The translations under genes were made by a program, and so were the position numbers. This document shows positions 34,014 through 41,074 of a stretch of 55,104 nucleotides of DNA, one piece after another (positions within the stretch are counted from its first letter, which is position 1; every line of letters starts with the position of its first letter). The DNA lies in contig JAQYLI010000003.1 in assembly GCA_028720105.1 (NCBI GenBank), positions 1 to 55,104 on the forward strand, in the 5' to 3' direction. A model generated the notes under the pieces. The model did no database searches. It had not been told where the DNA came from and worked only from the letters and a program-made list of their open reading frames with translations. Source of the stretch: Oscillospiraceae bacterium. Its GTDB lineage: Bacteria > Bacillota > Clostridia > Oscillospirales > Ruminococcaceae.

Positions 34014-34211
34014 TCAGTCAAAGTAGTCTCCTACATCGTACTGATTGTACTGCTTTTTAATACGGGCAATAAATCCGCCGTCCTTCGGCTCGGCGCTTAT
34101 GATGCGAAATTTTACGCCCTTGCGCTCCAGCTGTCCCTTGAAGGCTTCAAATTCATCGGCAGTTTCAAATTTAATAGTCTGCTCAAGGCAGGCTGTGATT
34201 ATTCTTTTCAT
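34014..34211 (-). CDS. Small hypothetical protein
   Basis: 65 aa from ATG 34211 (an ATG at 34223 adds four residues). Alpha/beta pattern: MKRIITACLEQTIKFETADE, FEAFKGQLERKGVKFRIIS, ARIKKQYNQYDVGDYFD. Not recognised. It lies 15 bp before the Cys-rich gene on the same strand and probably heads a three-gene run with the CarD-like gene. Confidence 0.6.
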   Translation of the reverse strand: MKRIITACLEQTIKFETADEFEAFKGQLERKGVKFRIISAEPKDGGFIARIKKQYNQYDVGDYFD

Positions 34212-34366
34212 TTTTATGACCATCTTTCCGAGAGGGGATACCTCTCAAATTTATAATATAATTTTATCATATTATAATAATTTTTTCAAAGGCGATTTTG
34301 AACAAAAATATCAGCTTGAAATGCGGCAAAAAACGCATAGGCACGTCTCCTGCAAGGCTCAAAAAA

Positions 34367-34393
34367 GGCTCGGATAACTATCGTTACCGAGCC
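34367..34393. other. Hairpin at the edge of repeat copy B
   Basis: GGCTCGG (34367-34373) pairs with CCGAGCC (34387-34393), extended by TAAC/GTTA with one bulged A. Runs of A and T lie on both sides, so it could act as a terminator in either direction. Confidence 0.5.
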
Positions 34394-34456
34394 GCATTTT
34401 AATTGTCCAAAGCAAATTACAGAACGAGCGCACGCAGGCTCAGCCTGCCTGCAATA
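34378..34456 (-). repeat. Dispersed intergenic repeat, copy B
   Basis: Read on the minus strand it has a hairpin (GCAGGCTGAGCCTGC), then CTCGTTCTGTAATTTGC, and ends in GGCTCGGTAACGATAG. The same three blocks occur in copy A (38376-38449) and, more divergent, in copy C (47127-47198). The intergenic stretch 34224-34989 (766 bp) holds only this repeat, the hairpins and the putative RNA gene. Confidence 0.75.
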
Positions 34457-34483
34457 AAAAAAGCGTCCGCTGCAAGGACGCTT
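34456..34483 (-). terminator. Terminator of the putative small RNA
   Basis: AAGCGTCC (34461-34468) and GGACGCTT (34476-34483) form a perfect 8-bp stem with a 7-nt loop; the minus strand continues TTTTTTTATTG. No open reading frame ends just before it. Confidence 0.88.
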
Positions 34484-34810
34484 GAAATAAGGAGAGAAAA
34501 AATAATATATATTACTCCACAAGGAGGGTGGAGGAGATATTGGGCGCCGCCCATATTTTTCGGAAGGCGGATATTCCTGCATACCTTCCGCACTATGGAC
34601 AGCATTTAAAAAAATATGTTGATATCCTATTGTTTCAGAGATCAAACTTACTTGCAGCGCTTACATTGCAGGGTCGTTATACGCCGCATTTTCCGGAATG
34701 ACCGCCGCACAGGGGTAAATGCGGCGGCATACCGTATCATAAAAGGAGAGATGTAAGGGGTTCTGTCTGATACGGGTTATGGGGGATATCCCGTATCATT
34801 CCCTTATCGT
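34456..34810 (-). ncRNA. Putative structured non-coding RNA (unassigned, possibly 6S-like)
   Basis: About 350 nt on the minus strand between a TATAAT box (34817-34822, weak -35) and a strong terminator, with no usable reading frame. Stable stems in order: GATACGGG/CCCGTATC, CCGCCGCA/TGCGGCGG, CGGAAGG/CCTTCCG, TGGGC/GCCCA, CTCCAC/GTGGAG. An internal CCCTGCAATGT resembles the start of 6S RNAs, but I cannot fold a full 6S structure by eye. tmRNA and RNase P signatures are absent. Confidence 0.5.
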
Positions 34811-34943
34811 GATTACATTATAACGGACAAATGTGATAAGATTATGAAAGGAAAGGGAAAAGAAGCAAAAAATCCCTTATCGTTTCTCTGATATAATTAT
34901 ATATGCAGCCCCTTGTAAAAAACTGTCGGAACGGGCAGGAGAG

Positions 34944-34981
34944 CAAAAATAAATTCCGCCCACCCACGATGAACGGAATTT
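34944..34981 (-). terminator. Terminator of the small lipoprotein gene
   Basis: AAATTCCG (34951-34958) and CGGAATTT (34974-34981), followed on the minus strand by ATTTTTGC; 9 bp after the lipoprotein stop. Confidence 0.85.
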
Positions 34982-34989
34982 ATAAAATA

Positions 34990-35640
34990 TTACTTCTTTT
35001 CGTCAGCCACCTCAACGGCTGTCTTGTTGGCAAGCTCCTTTATCTTTACGCTGTAGTAGGTGCCGAAATAATCCTCAACGCCGTCAACGGTGTCATATGT
35101 AAGCTGCATTGTAAGGGTCACTTCAAAGCTTGAAAGGGTCATAACCGTAACGTTGTCAAGAGTGAGGTCAACGCCCTCGGTGCCCGTTACCGTGGAGACT
35201 ACAGCTTCCTCGGCAGGAGCGTATTTGGAAATAAGAGCCGCCTTTTTATACTTGTAATACTCCTCGGCGGTCTTTCTGTCAAGCTTGCAGGGGATCTCCT
35301 CCATATAGGCGGTAAGGTAATTCTCCCCGTCAGACTCGCTGTACTTGAAGGTGTAGGTGATAAGGGAGTCGTCCGCATAGAAGAACTGGCTGTCCGCAGG
35401 TATACGATCCTTTATCTCCATAAGGTCGGTGTCGGTGCTGACGCACCATATTTCGGTGTCGCTGTCATAATAAAGCTCCGAGCCTGAATTAAGAGCGATT
35501 ATCTTCTTCATAGGCATTCCGAGCCTTACCTTGCTGAGAACGCCCGTGTAGTTATCAACGGGAGCCTCCTCTTTTTTGCAGCCGCAGAACAGTGAAAGCG
35601 CGGACAGTATAACAAGCAGCATTGCTGTAAATTTTTTCAT
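34990..35640 (-). CDS. Small secreted lipoprotein, unknown function
   Basis: 216 aa. Lipoprotein signal MKKFTAMLLVILSALSLFCG with lipid-accepting Cys in LFCGC. The mature part has a SmpA/BLIP-like start (VDNYTGVLSKVRLGMPMKKI), a charged middle helix (CKLDRKTAEEYYKYKKAALI) and a beta-rich end. No enzymatic motif. It has its own promoter and terminator. Extracytoplasmic location is the only firm prediction. Confidence 0.72.
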   Translation of the reverse strand: MKKFTAMLLVILSALSLFCGCKKEEAPVDNYTGVLSKVRLGMPMKKIIALNSGSELYYDSDTEIWCVSTDTDLMEIKDRIPADSQFFYADDSLITYTFKYSESDGENYLTAYMEEIPCKLDRKTAEEYYKYKKAALISKYAPAEEAVVSTVTGTEGVDLTLDNVTVMTLSSFEVTLTMQLTYDTVDGVEDYFGTYYSVKIKELANKTAVEVADEKK

Positions 35641-35680
35641 AGCTTTACAACCTCACATATGTAAAATTGACACTAATTAT

Positions 35681-35709
35681 ATAATAATATAAATTCTTAC
35701 AATTGTCAA
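35681..35709 (-). promoter_or_regulatory. Promoter of the small lipoprotein gene
   Basis: Minus strand TTGACA (35704-35709), 17-bp spacer, TATTAT (35681-35686). Confidence 0.75.
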
Positions 35710-35772
35710 GGAAATTTGAGCCGATTTTTACAAAATGACTATGCGCATTTTCCTAATTATTTACTGCCGCTC

Positions 35773-35801
35773 TTGATTATCGCGGAAAAATGTGTTATAA
35801 T
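35773..35801 (+). promoter_or_regulatory. Promoter of the histidine phosphatase gene
   Basis: TTGATT (35773-35778), 17-bp spacer, TATAAT (35796-35801) with a TGTG extension; ribosome-binding site AAAGGTGG before the ATG at 35837. Confidence 0.85.
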
Positions 35802-35836
35802 AACAATATTACAATTATAAAGGTGGCAATGTCATT

Positions 35837-36547
35837 ATGAAGGGCTACAGAATAAGTATCCTCCGCCACGGAAAAACTATGGCGAATGAGGACGGAATAT
35901 ACATCGGAAAAACTGACCTCCCCCTGTCGGAAGCGGGCAAGGAGGAGCTTAGAGAGCTTTACGAGACCCACGAATATCCCAAGGTGCAGAAGGTCTACAC
36001 CAGCCCCCTTGAAAGAGCGGTCCAGTCGGCTGAAATTCTCTTTCCCGACAGGGAGATAGAAGAGGTTGACGACCTGCGGGAAATGGATTTCGGCATTTTC
36101 GAGGGCATTAAAGCCGAGGAGCTTTTAGAGCTTGATACCTACAAAAAATGGCTCAAAGGCGGTCTTGACAACCCTCCCCCCAACGGCGAGAGCCTTCGTA
36201 ATATGATGGTGCGCTGCTACACTGCTCTTAACGGCATTATCCTCGATATGATGGAAAGTGGCATTACCCATTCGGGCGTTATGACCCATTCGGGTATCCT
36301 TATGAATATGATGTCCTGCTTCGGACTGCCGAAAATGAAGCCTATGCAGTTTGCCTGCCCCAGAGGACACGGCTACGAAATAATGGTAACGGCTCAGATG
36401 TGGCAGCAGAGCTACTGCTTTGAGATATTGGGCAAGATACCCGGATATCAGGCAGTGGGCTACAATGACGCAGGAGAAGCCCTGTTCGATTATGACAACG
36501 ACTCCTATGACGGTTACGATGACGGCTATGAGGACGAAAGAGATTAA
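35837..36547 (+). CDS. Histidine phosphatase family protein
   Basis: 236 aa of the phosphoglycerate-mutase-like superfamily. The phosphohistidine motif is ILRHGKTMAN (about 8-17); a second arginine is in YTSPLERAVQSAE, the acid region in LREMDFGIFEG, and the second histidine in GVMTHSGILMN. Members range from phosphoglycerate mutase to cobalamin phosphatase; the Asp/Tyr-rich tail (DNDSYDGYDDGYEDERD) is atypical and gives no clue to substrate. Its 3' end overlaps the next gene by 20 bp. Confidence 0.88.
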   Translation: MKGYRISILRHGKTMANEDGIYIGKTDLPLSEAGKEELRELYETHEYPKVQKVYTSPLERAVQSAEILFPDREIEEVDDLREMDFGIFEGIKAEELLELDTYKKWLKGGLDNPPPNGESLRNMMVRCYTALNGIILDMMESGITHSGVMTHSGILMNMMSCFGLPKMKPMQFACPRGHGYEIMVTAQMWQQSYCFEILGKIPGYQAVGYNDAGEALFDYDNDSYDGYDDGYEDERD

Positions 36548-37352
36548 GGCAAGGGCGAGGGAGCTTCTGAGAGGCTGCTTTGCCGAGTCCGCATTTATCA
36601 GTATGCTGAATATTGGGCTTTTCCTTTTAACATACCTGTTAATAATAATTGCAGGGCGTGTTACGGGGGCGCATACCGCCGAGACCCTTTTTCCCGTTTT
36701 CAGCTCCTGTCCTCCCTTGTTTATAATATCTGTATGCGTGATACTTCTGACGGCGTATATTCTGTCAGCGCCCATATATTACGGCTCAAAATGGTTTTTC
36801 TGGCAGGCGGCGGCAGGCAATACTATGCCTGCTTCCTCCGTATTCGCAGGATACAGCTCCTCCGAGCAGTTCAAGCTCTGCGTAAAGCTGAGAGTCCTTT
36901 CGGATATCCGCAGGGTGCCGTATATCCTCATATTCGGAACGGCGGCTGTTGTGGAAGCCGTTCTTGCGCAGCGTATGCTGTCTCAGGACGCGGATAAAAG
37001 TTCGGCAGCATTTATATATGCAGGTCTGGCTGTTGTGGGTGCAGGCGTGGTCTATATGTGCTTCTTCGCAGGACTTAGATGCGTTCCTGTGGGATTTCTT
37101 CTTGCGGACAACCCCGATGCCGTTGTTACGGATATTTTTGAGCTGAGCGAACAGGTGGTCAAAAAAAATGCAGGTCGTCTGATGAAGCTGTACATATCCT
37201 TTATAGGCTGGTTTCTTGCCTGTCTGCCTGCATTTCCCATTATGATACTTATTCCATACTTTAATGTGTCAATGGCTGTCTTTTTAAGAGACTGCCTTGA
37301 GGAAACGGAAAAACGTGAGGAAGCGGCTGTAAAGGAAGAAGCAACGGTCTGA
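36528..37352 (+). CDS. DUF975-like membrane protein
   Basis: 274 aa from ATG 36528; the open frame extends further upstream but inside the phosphatase gene. N-terminal MRTKEIKARARELLRGCFAE is typical of DUF975 proteins, followed by about five or six membrane helices and a Glu/Lys-rich tail. The family is of unknown function. Overlap with the phosphatase gene suggests translational coupling. Confidence 0.68.
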   Translation: MRTKEIKARARELLRGCFAESAFISMLNIGLFLLTYLLIIIAGRVTGAHTAETLFPVFSSCPPLFIISVCVILLTAYILSAPIYYGSKWFFWQAAAGNTMPASSVFAGYSSSEQFKLCVKLRVLSDIRRVPYILIFGTAAVVEAVLAQRMLSQDADKSSAAFIYAGLAVVGAGVVYMCFFAGLRCVPVGFLLADNPDAVVTDIFELSEQVVKKNAGRLMKLYISFIGWFLACLPAFPIMILIPYFNVSMAVFLRDCLEETEKREEAAVKEEATV

Positions 37353-37398
37353 TATCACATATCACAAACCGTTAATAAAAATATTTGGAGGAATTTTT

Positions 37399-38373
37399 AT
37401 GTGTACCGCAGCGACCTATACAACCGACAGCCTTTACTTCGGAAGAACTCTCGACTATGAATTTTCATACGGTGACGCAGTTACCGTTGTACCCAGAAAT
37501 TATCCCGTAAAGTTTAGGCATTTAGCTGAGATGACAAGCCACTTTGCACTTATAGGAATGGCTTGCTCCGCTTTTGACTATCCCCTTTTCTATGACGCTA
37601 TGAACGAAAAGGGACTTTGTATGGCAGGGCTTAATTTCGTTAAAAGCGCCGATTACAAGGAGCCTGCGGAGGGAAAGACCAACATCGCTCAGTTTGAGTT
37701 TATCCCCTATATTCTGGGACAGTGCGCTTCGGTAAAGGAAGCGAGGGAAAAGCTTTCGGATATATGTATCACAAGCGACCAGTATGCTCCCGACCTTCCC
37801 GCCGCAAAGCTCCACTGGATAATCGCAGACAAGAATGAAGCTGTTACGGTGGAGTCTGTTAAAGAGGGCGTTAAAATTTACGACAATCCCGTTGGCGTGC
37901 TTGCAAACGAGCCTTCCTTTGATATACAGATGTTCAATCTCAATAATTATATGTCCCTGTCCCCCAAAAATCCCGAAAACAGCTTTTCGGACAGGCTGGC
38001 TCTAAACGCTTACAGCCGCGGTATGGGCGGAATGGGTCTCCCCGGCGACCTTTCCTCAATGTCAAGATTTGTAAGGGCTGCATATACGAAAATGAACTCC
38101 CTTTCGGGCAGCTCGGAAAACGAAAGCGTAAGCCAGTTTTTCCACATATTAAACTCTGTTGACCAGCAGAGGGGCTGCTGTATGGTGGACGAGGGCAAGT
38201 ATGAGATAACCCTTTACACCTCCTGCTGCAGCGCCGACAAGGGAATTTACTACTACACCACCTACGAAAACCACCAGATAACCGCCGTTGATATGAACCG
38301 TGAGGACCTTGACGGCACCGCTCCCGTAAAATACCCCCTAATTACGGGTGAGCAGATAAAAATGCAGAACTGA
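37399..38373 (+). CDS. bsh: Bile salt hydrolase (choloylglycine hydrolase family)
   Basis: 324 aa Ntn-hydrolase of family C59. After removal of Met1 the catalytic Cys2 is exposed (MCTAATYTT). Other key residues: Arg16 and Asp19 (FGRTLD), Asn79 in GLCMAGLNF, Asn170 in GVLANEPSF, and Arg223 in GLPGDLSSMSRFVRAA. Asn at position 79, instead of Tyr, points to bile salt rather than penicillin V hydrolysis. No signal peptide, so cytoplasmic. AGGAGG-like ribosome-binding site (TTGGAGGAA). It starts 46 bp after the DUF975 gene and ends in a strong terminator. Confidence 0.9.
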   Translation: MCTAATYTTDSLYFGRTLDYEFSYGDAVTVVPRNYPVKFRHLAEMTSHFALIGMACSAFDYPLFYDAMNEKGLCMAGLNFVKSADYKEPAEGKTNIAQFEFIPYILGQCASVKEAREKLSDICITSDQYAPDLPAAKLHWIIADKNEAVTVESVKEGVKIYDNPVGVLANEPSFDIQMFNLNNYMSLSPKNPENSFSDRLALNAYSRGMGGMGLPGDLSSMSRFVRAAYTKMNSLSGSSENESVSQFFHILNSVDQQRGCCMVDEGKYEITLYTSCCSADKGIYYYTTYENHQITAVDMNREDLDGTAPVKYPLITGEQIKMQN

Positions 38374-38375
38374 TG

Positions 38376-38449
38376 GCAGGCAGGCTGAGCCTGCAGCCAC
38401 TCGTTCTATAATTTATTTGGGCAGCAGACTGTCGGCTCGGTAACTATAG
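38376..38449 (+). repeat. Dispersed intergenic repeat, copy A
   Basis: Begins 2 bp after the bsh stop: hairpin GCAGGCTGAGCCTGC, then CTCGTTCTATAATTTATTTG, and ends GGCTCGGTAACTATAG. Shares these blocks with copies B (34378-34456, opposite strand) and C (47127-47198). Confidence 0.75.
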
Positions 38450-38474
38450 AAAAAGCTGCACCAATAATTATTAT

Positions 38475-38530
38475 GCGTTAATGCGTTTTTGCCCTCAAGG
38501 GAAAAAATGCATTAACGCTTCTTTTTCCCT
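38475..38530 (+). terminator. Terminator of bsh
   Basis: GCGTTAATGC (38475-38484) and GCATTAACGC (38509-38518) with further pairing of TTTTTgCCCT with GGGaAAAAA inside; followed by TTCTTTTTCCC. Confidence 0.9.
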
Positions 38531-38632
38531 GCATTATTTACGTAATATTAACAAACCTTGCCCGATTTTATGTTATTATAATTTTATATATGTTTTTTAT
38601 TTTATAAATTGAAATTGAAAGGATTGTGAGAA

Positions 38633-40165
38633 ATGGAATTTTTTGCAAATGTAGATGTACCTGTGCTTATCGCGTTCCTGCTTTATCTTGCGGGTATGCT
38701 GGCAATAGGCTTTTACTTTTCAAACAAATCAAAGAAAATGAGCGACTACTTCTTAGCAGGAAGAAAGCTTGGAGGCTGGGTAACGGCTATGTCCGCCCAG
38801 GCTTCGGATATGAGCGGCTGGCTGCTTATGGGTCTCCCCGGTGCGGCATACGCTACGGGTATGGGCAATTACTGGATAGCTATCGGTCTTGCTGTCGGCA
38901 CCATTCTTAACTGGGCGTTCGTAGCAAGACCTCTCAGAAGATTTACCGAGGTCTGCGGCGATTCCATCACCATTCCCCAGTATCTCCAGAACCGCTTCAA
39001 GGCGGACAGCCCCCTTATCAGAGTGGTATGCGCTCTGGTAATATTCATCTTCTTCCTTGTATACACCACCTCGGCATTCGTTTCGGGCGGCAAGCTTTTC
39101 CAGGTAGTATTCAACATCGACCCCGCAAATGAGACATATACCAAGATGGCGGTCATCATTTCCGCGCTTATCATCATCACCTACACCTTTATGGGCGGCT
39201 TCAGCGCCGTTGCCTGGACGGATTTCATTCAGGGAATACTTATGTTTGTAACTATTGTGGCTCTGCCCATTGCACTTGTGGCAAACACTCAGAATTTCTC
39301 TCCCGAAATGCTTGAATCCACTCAGAAGATCGTTGCAGAGGGCGCAGATGCCAGCGGATATATGTCCCTCACCTCAAATATGAGCGGCATTGACATCATA
39401 AGCAATCTTGCCTGGGCACTGGGCTATTTTGGTATGCCCCACATTCTCGTAAGATTTATGGCGATAAAGGACACCAAGGAAGTCAAGAAATCCAGTATCA
39501 TCGCCTGTGTATGGGTGGTAATTTCCCTTACTGCGGCTGTTCTTATCGGTATCCTGGGAAGAGTTTTCCTTGACTCTCAGGGCGTATCTCTCGGGGCTTC
39601 CGAGCAGGAGCTTATCTTCATCAAGACAGTTAAAATGCTCTTTCCCTCGTTCCTTGGCGGCATTTTCCTTTCTGCGGTGCTGGCTTCCATTATGAGTACC
39701 GCCGACAGCCAGCTTCTTGTTACCGCTTCGGCTGTTGTCAACGACTTCTACAAGGTCATTGTGAAGAAAGAGGTTTCGGATAAGAAGCTTATGTGGATAA
39801 GCAGGATAACTGTTATCGCTATTTCCGTTATTGCTTGTATCCTTGCTCTTAATCCCAACGACTCCATTATGGGTATCGTTTCAAACGCCTGGGCAGGCTT
39901 CGGCGCTGCTTTCGGTCCTGCAATACTCCTCTCCCTTTACTGGAAGAGACTTACTCTCAAGGGCACTGCCGCAGGTATTATCGGCGGCGCGGCTACGGTT
40001 CTGCTGTGGGAATACATTCTTCCCGATACGGTTACTATGGGGCTTTACTCCATTATCCCCGGATGCATTGTTTCCGTTCTCCTTACCGTTATTGTTTCTC
40101 TTGCTGACAAGGCTCCTTCCGATGATGTATGTGAGCTTTTTGAGACGGCTAAGGCTGAGAAGTAA
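38633..40165 (+). CDS. putP: Sodium/proline symporter
   Basis: 510 aa, solute:sodium symporter family, about thirteen membrane helices. N-terminal AGRKLGGWVTAMSAQASDMSGW and the sodium-site region IMSTADSQLLV are characteristic of PutP. Imports proline with Na+, for osmotic adjustment or nitrogen use. Own transcript: 259-bp upstream gap with the bsh terminator, and a terminator 15 bp downstream. Confidence 0.93.
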   Translation: MEFFANVDVPVLIAFLLYLAGMLAIGFYFSNKSKKMSDYFLAGRKLGGWVTAMSAQASDMSGWLLMGLPGAAYATGMGNYWIAIGLAVGTILNWAFVARPLRRFTEVCGDSITIPQYLQNRFKADSPLIRVVCALVIFIFFLVYTTSAFVSGGKLFQVVFNIDPANETYTKMAVIISALIIITYTFMGGFSAVAWTDFIQGILMFVTIVALPIALVANTQNFSPEMLESTQKIVAEGADASGYMSLTSNMSGIDIISNLAWALGYFGMPHILVRFMAIKDTKEVKKSSIIACVWVVISLTAAVLIGILGRVFLDSQGVSLGASEQELIFIKTVKMLFPSFLGGIFLSAVLASIMSTADSQLLVTASAVVNDFYKVIVKKEVSDKKLMWISRITVIAISVIACILALNPNDSIMGIVSNAWAGFGAAFGPAILLSLYWKRLTLKGTAAGIIGGAATVLLWEYILPDTVTMGLYSIIPGCIVSVLLTVIVSLADKAPSDDVCELFETAKAEK

Positions 40166-40180
40166 CCTTAGTATAAAAAT

Positions 40181-40218
40181 AACACGCTGTCCTGTGGTTT
40201 TGGGGCAGCGTGTTTTTT
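40181..40218 (+). terminator. Terminator of putP
   Basis: AACACGCTG (40181-40189) and CAGCGTGTT (40206-40214), followed by TTTTT. Confidence 0.92.
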
Positions 40219-40305
40219 AGTTGCATTTTTTTACAAAAAATGTTTTGACGTTTTATGCATATATACAAAAATATGCATAATTGCTACTTTTGTTTCGGTT
40301 TGCTA

Positions 40306-40334
40306 TTGACAAATTGGCACAGATGTGCTATAAT
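40306..40334 (+). promoter_or_regulatory. Consensus promoter directed antisense to the DUF4234 gene
   Basis: TTGACA (40306-40311), exactly 17 bp, TATAAT (40329-40334); the spacer contains the palindrome GCACAGATGTGC. No plus-strand gene follows. The RNA would run antisense through the DUF4234 gene (40363-40692). The Nudix remnant starts at 40799. Confidence 0.7.
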
Positions 40335-40362
40335 ACAGATGAACCGTTTGGATAGCTGGAAT

Positions 40363-40692
40363 TTACGCTATTCTGTTAAGCTCGCTCTGCATAAGGCAGT
40401 AGGGAACGATGCCAAGTCCTATAAAGCCGAGGATAAGATACAGGATACCTGTATTTCCGCCTGTGTTGCCGCTTATTTCGTCAACCTTCTGTCCCTGCTT
40501 GTAATACCAGTAAATTCCGTAGATACCACAGGTGAGGATCGTAAATACAAGAGCTGTTCCTCCTCCTGCAGTCTTTGTGGAAGCGTTGGAATTAAGCTCG
40601 TCTGTGAGCTTTACAAACCAGTAAAGTCCGTAAATTCCGCAGGTCAGCAGAGAGAAAATAATGCAGAGCGGTATGCTTCTGTTTGTTGCCAT
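40363..40692 (-). CDS. DUF4234 membrane protein
   Basis: 109 aa, three or four short membrane helices with the repeated motif LTCGIYGLYWF / LTCGIYGIYWY typical of DUF4234, and a polar Asn/Gly-rich stretch (SNASTKTAGGG, SGNTGGNTG) between helices. Function unknown. It has a consensus promoter of its own (40727-40755) and faces an opposing promoter at its 3' side. Confidence 0.85.
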   Translation of the reverse strand: MATNRSIPLCIIFSLLTCGIYGLYWFVKLTDELNSNASTKTAGGGTALVFTILTCGIYGIYWYYKQGQKVDEISGNTGGNTGILYLILGFIGLGIVPYCLMQSELNRIA

Positions 40693-40726
40693 AAAAAATT
40701 ACCCCCATTAAAATTTAATTACATAA

Positions 40727-40755
40727 ATTATAACACATTTCGACAAATAAGTCAA
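40727..40755 (-). promoter_or_regulatory. Promoter of the DUF4234 gene
   Basis: Minus strand TTGACT (40750-40755), 17-bp spacer, TATAAT (40727-40732) with TGTG extension. Confidence 0.88.
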
Positions 40756-40798
40756 TAAACATAGAAAAATTTACATATAATTCACAAGGAGAGAGGTT

Positions 40799-41074
40799 AT
40801 GGGAAATAATACCGATTGCTGTTTCCGTTCGGGAAATGACCGGTTCCGCTACAGAGTGGGCGCCATAATTATTTCGGGAGAGTACGCTCTTTTTGCTTAC
40901 AGCGAAAGAGATAAATACTATTACTCCGTTGGCGGCGGAGTTCACGTGGGAGAACATTAACGTGAGGAATACGATATCCGTCCGAAAATTGCCGTTAAGC
41001 TTGCTATGGAGCCGCCGAAGGAGTTTTCGGCTTTTGTTAATGAGCAGAGGAACTTATCGGGAGTTGCCGAATGA
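40799..41074 (+). pseudogene. Broken Nudix hydrolase gene
   Basis: From an ATG with a strong AAGGAGAGAGG site the frame reads MGNNTDCCFRSGNDRFRYRV then GGGVHVGEH, the start of a Nudix box, and hits TAA at 40958-40960. The same frame continues after the stop with REEYDIRPKIAVKLAM to EQRNLSGVAE and ends at 41074. The middle of the Nudix box and most of the domain are missing, so an internal deletion plus stop has inactivated it. The 3' end overlaps the convergent flippase gene by 21 bp. Confidence 0.75.

Noticed and set aside
34456-34810. tmRNA or RNase P RNA at the structured RNA locus
   Set aside because: No tmRNA tag frame, CCA-type 3' end or GGGG start; no RNase P consensus blocks such as GAGGAAAGTCC.
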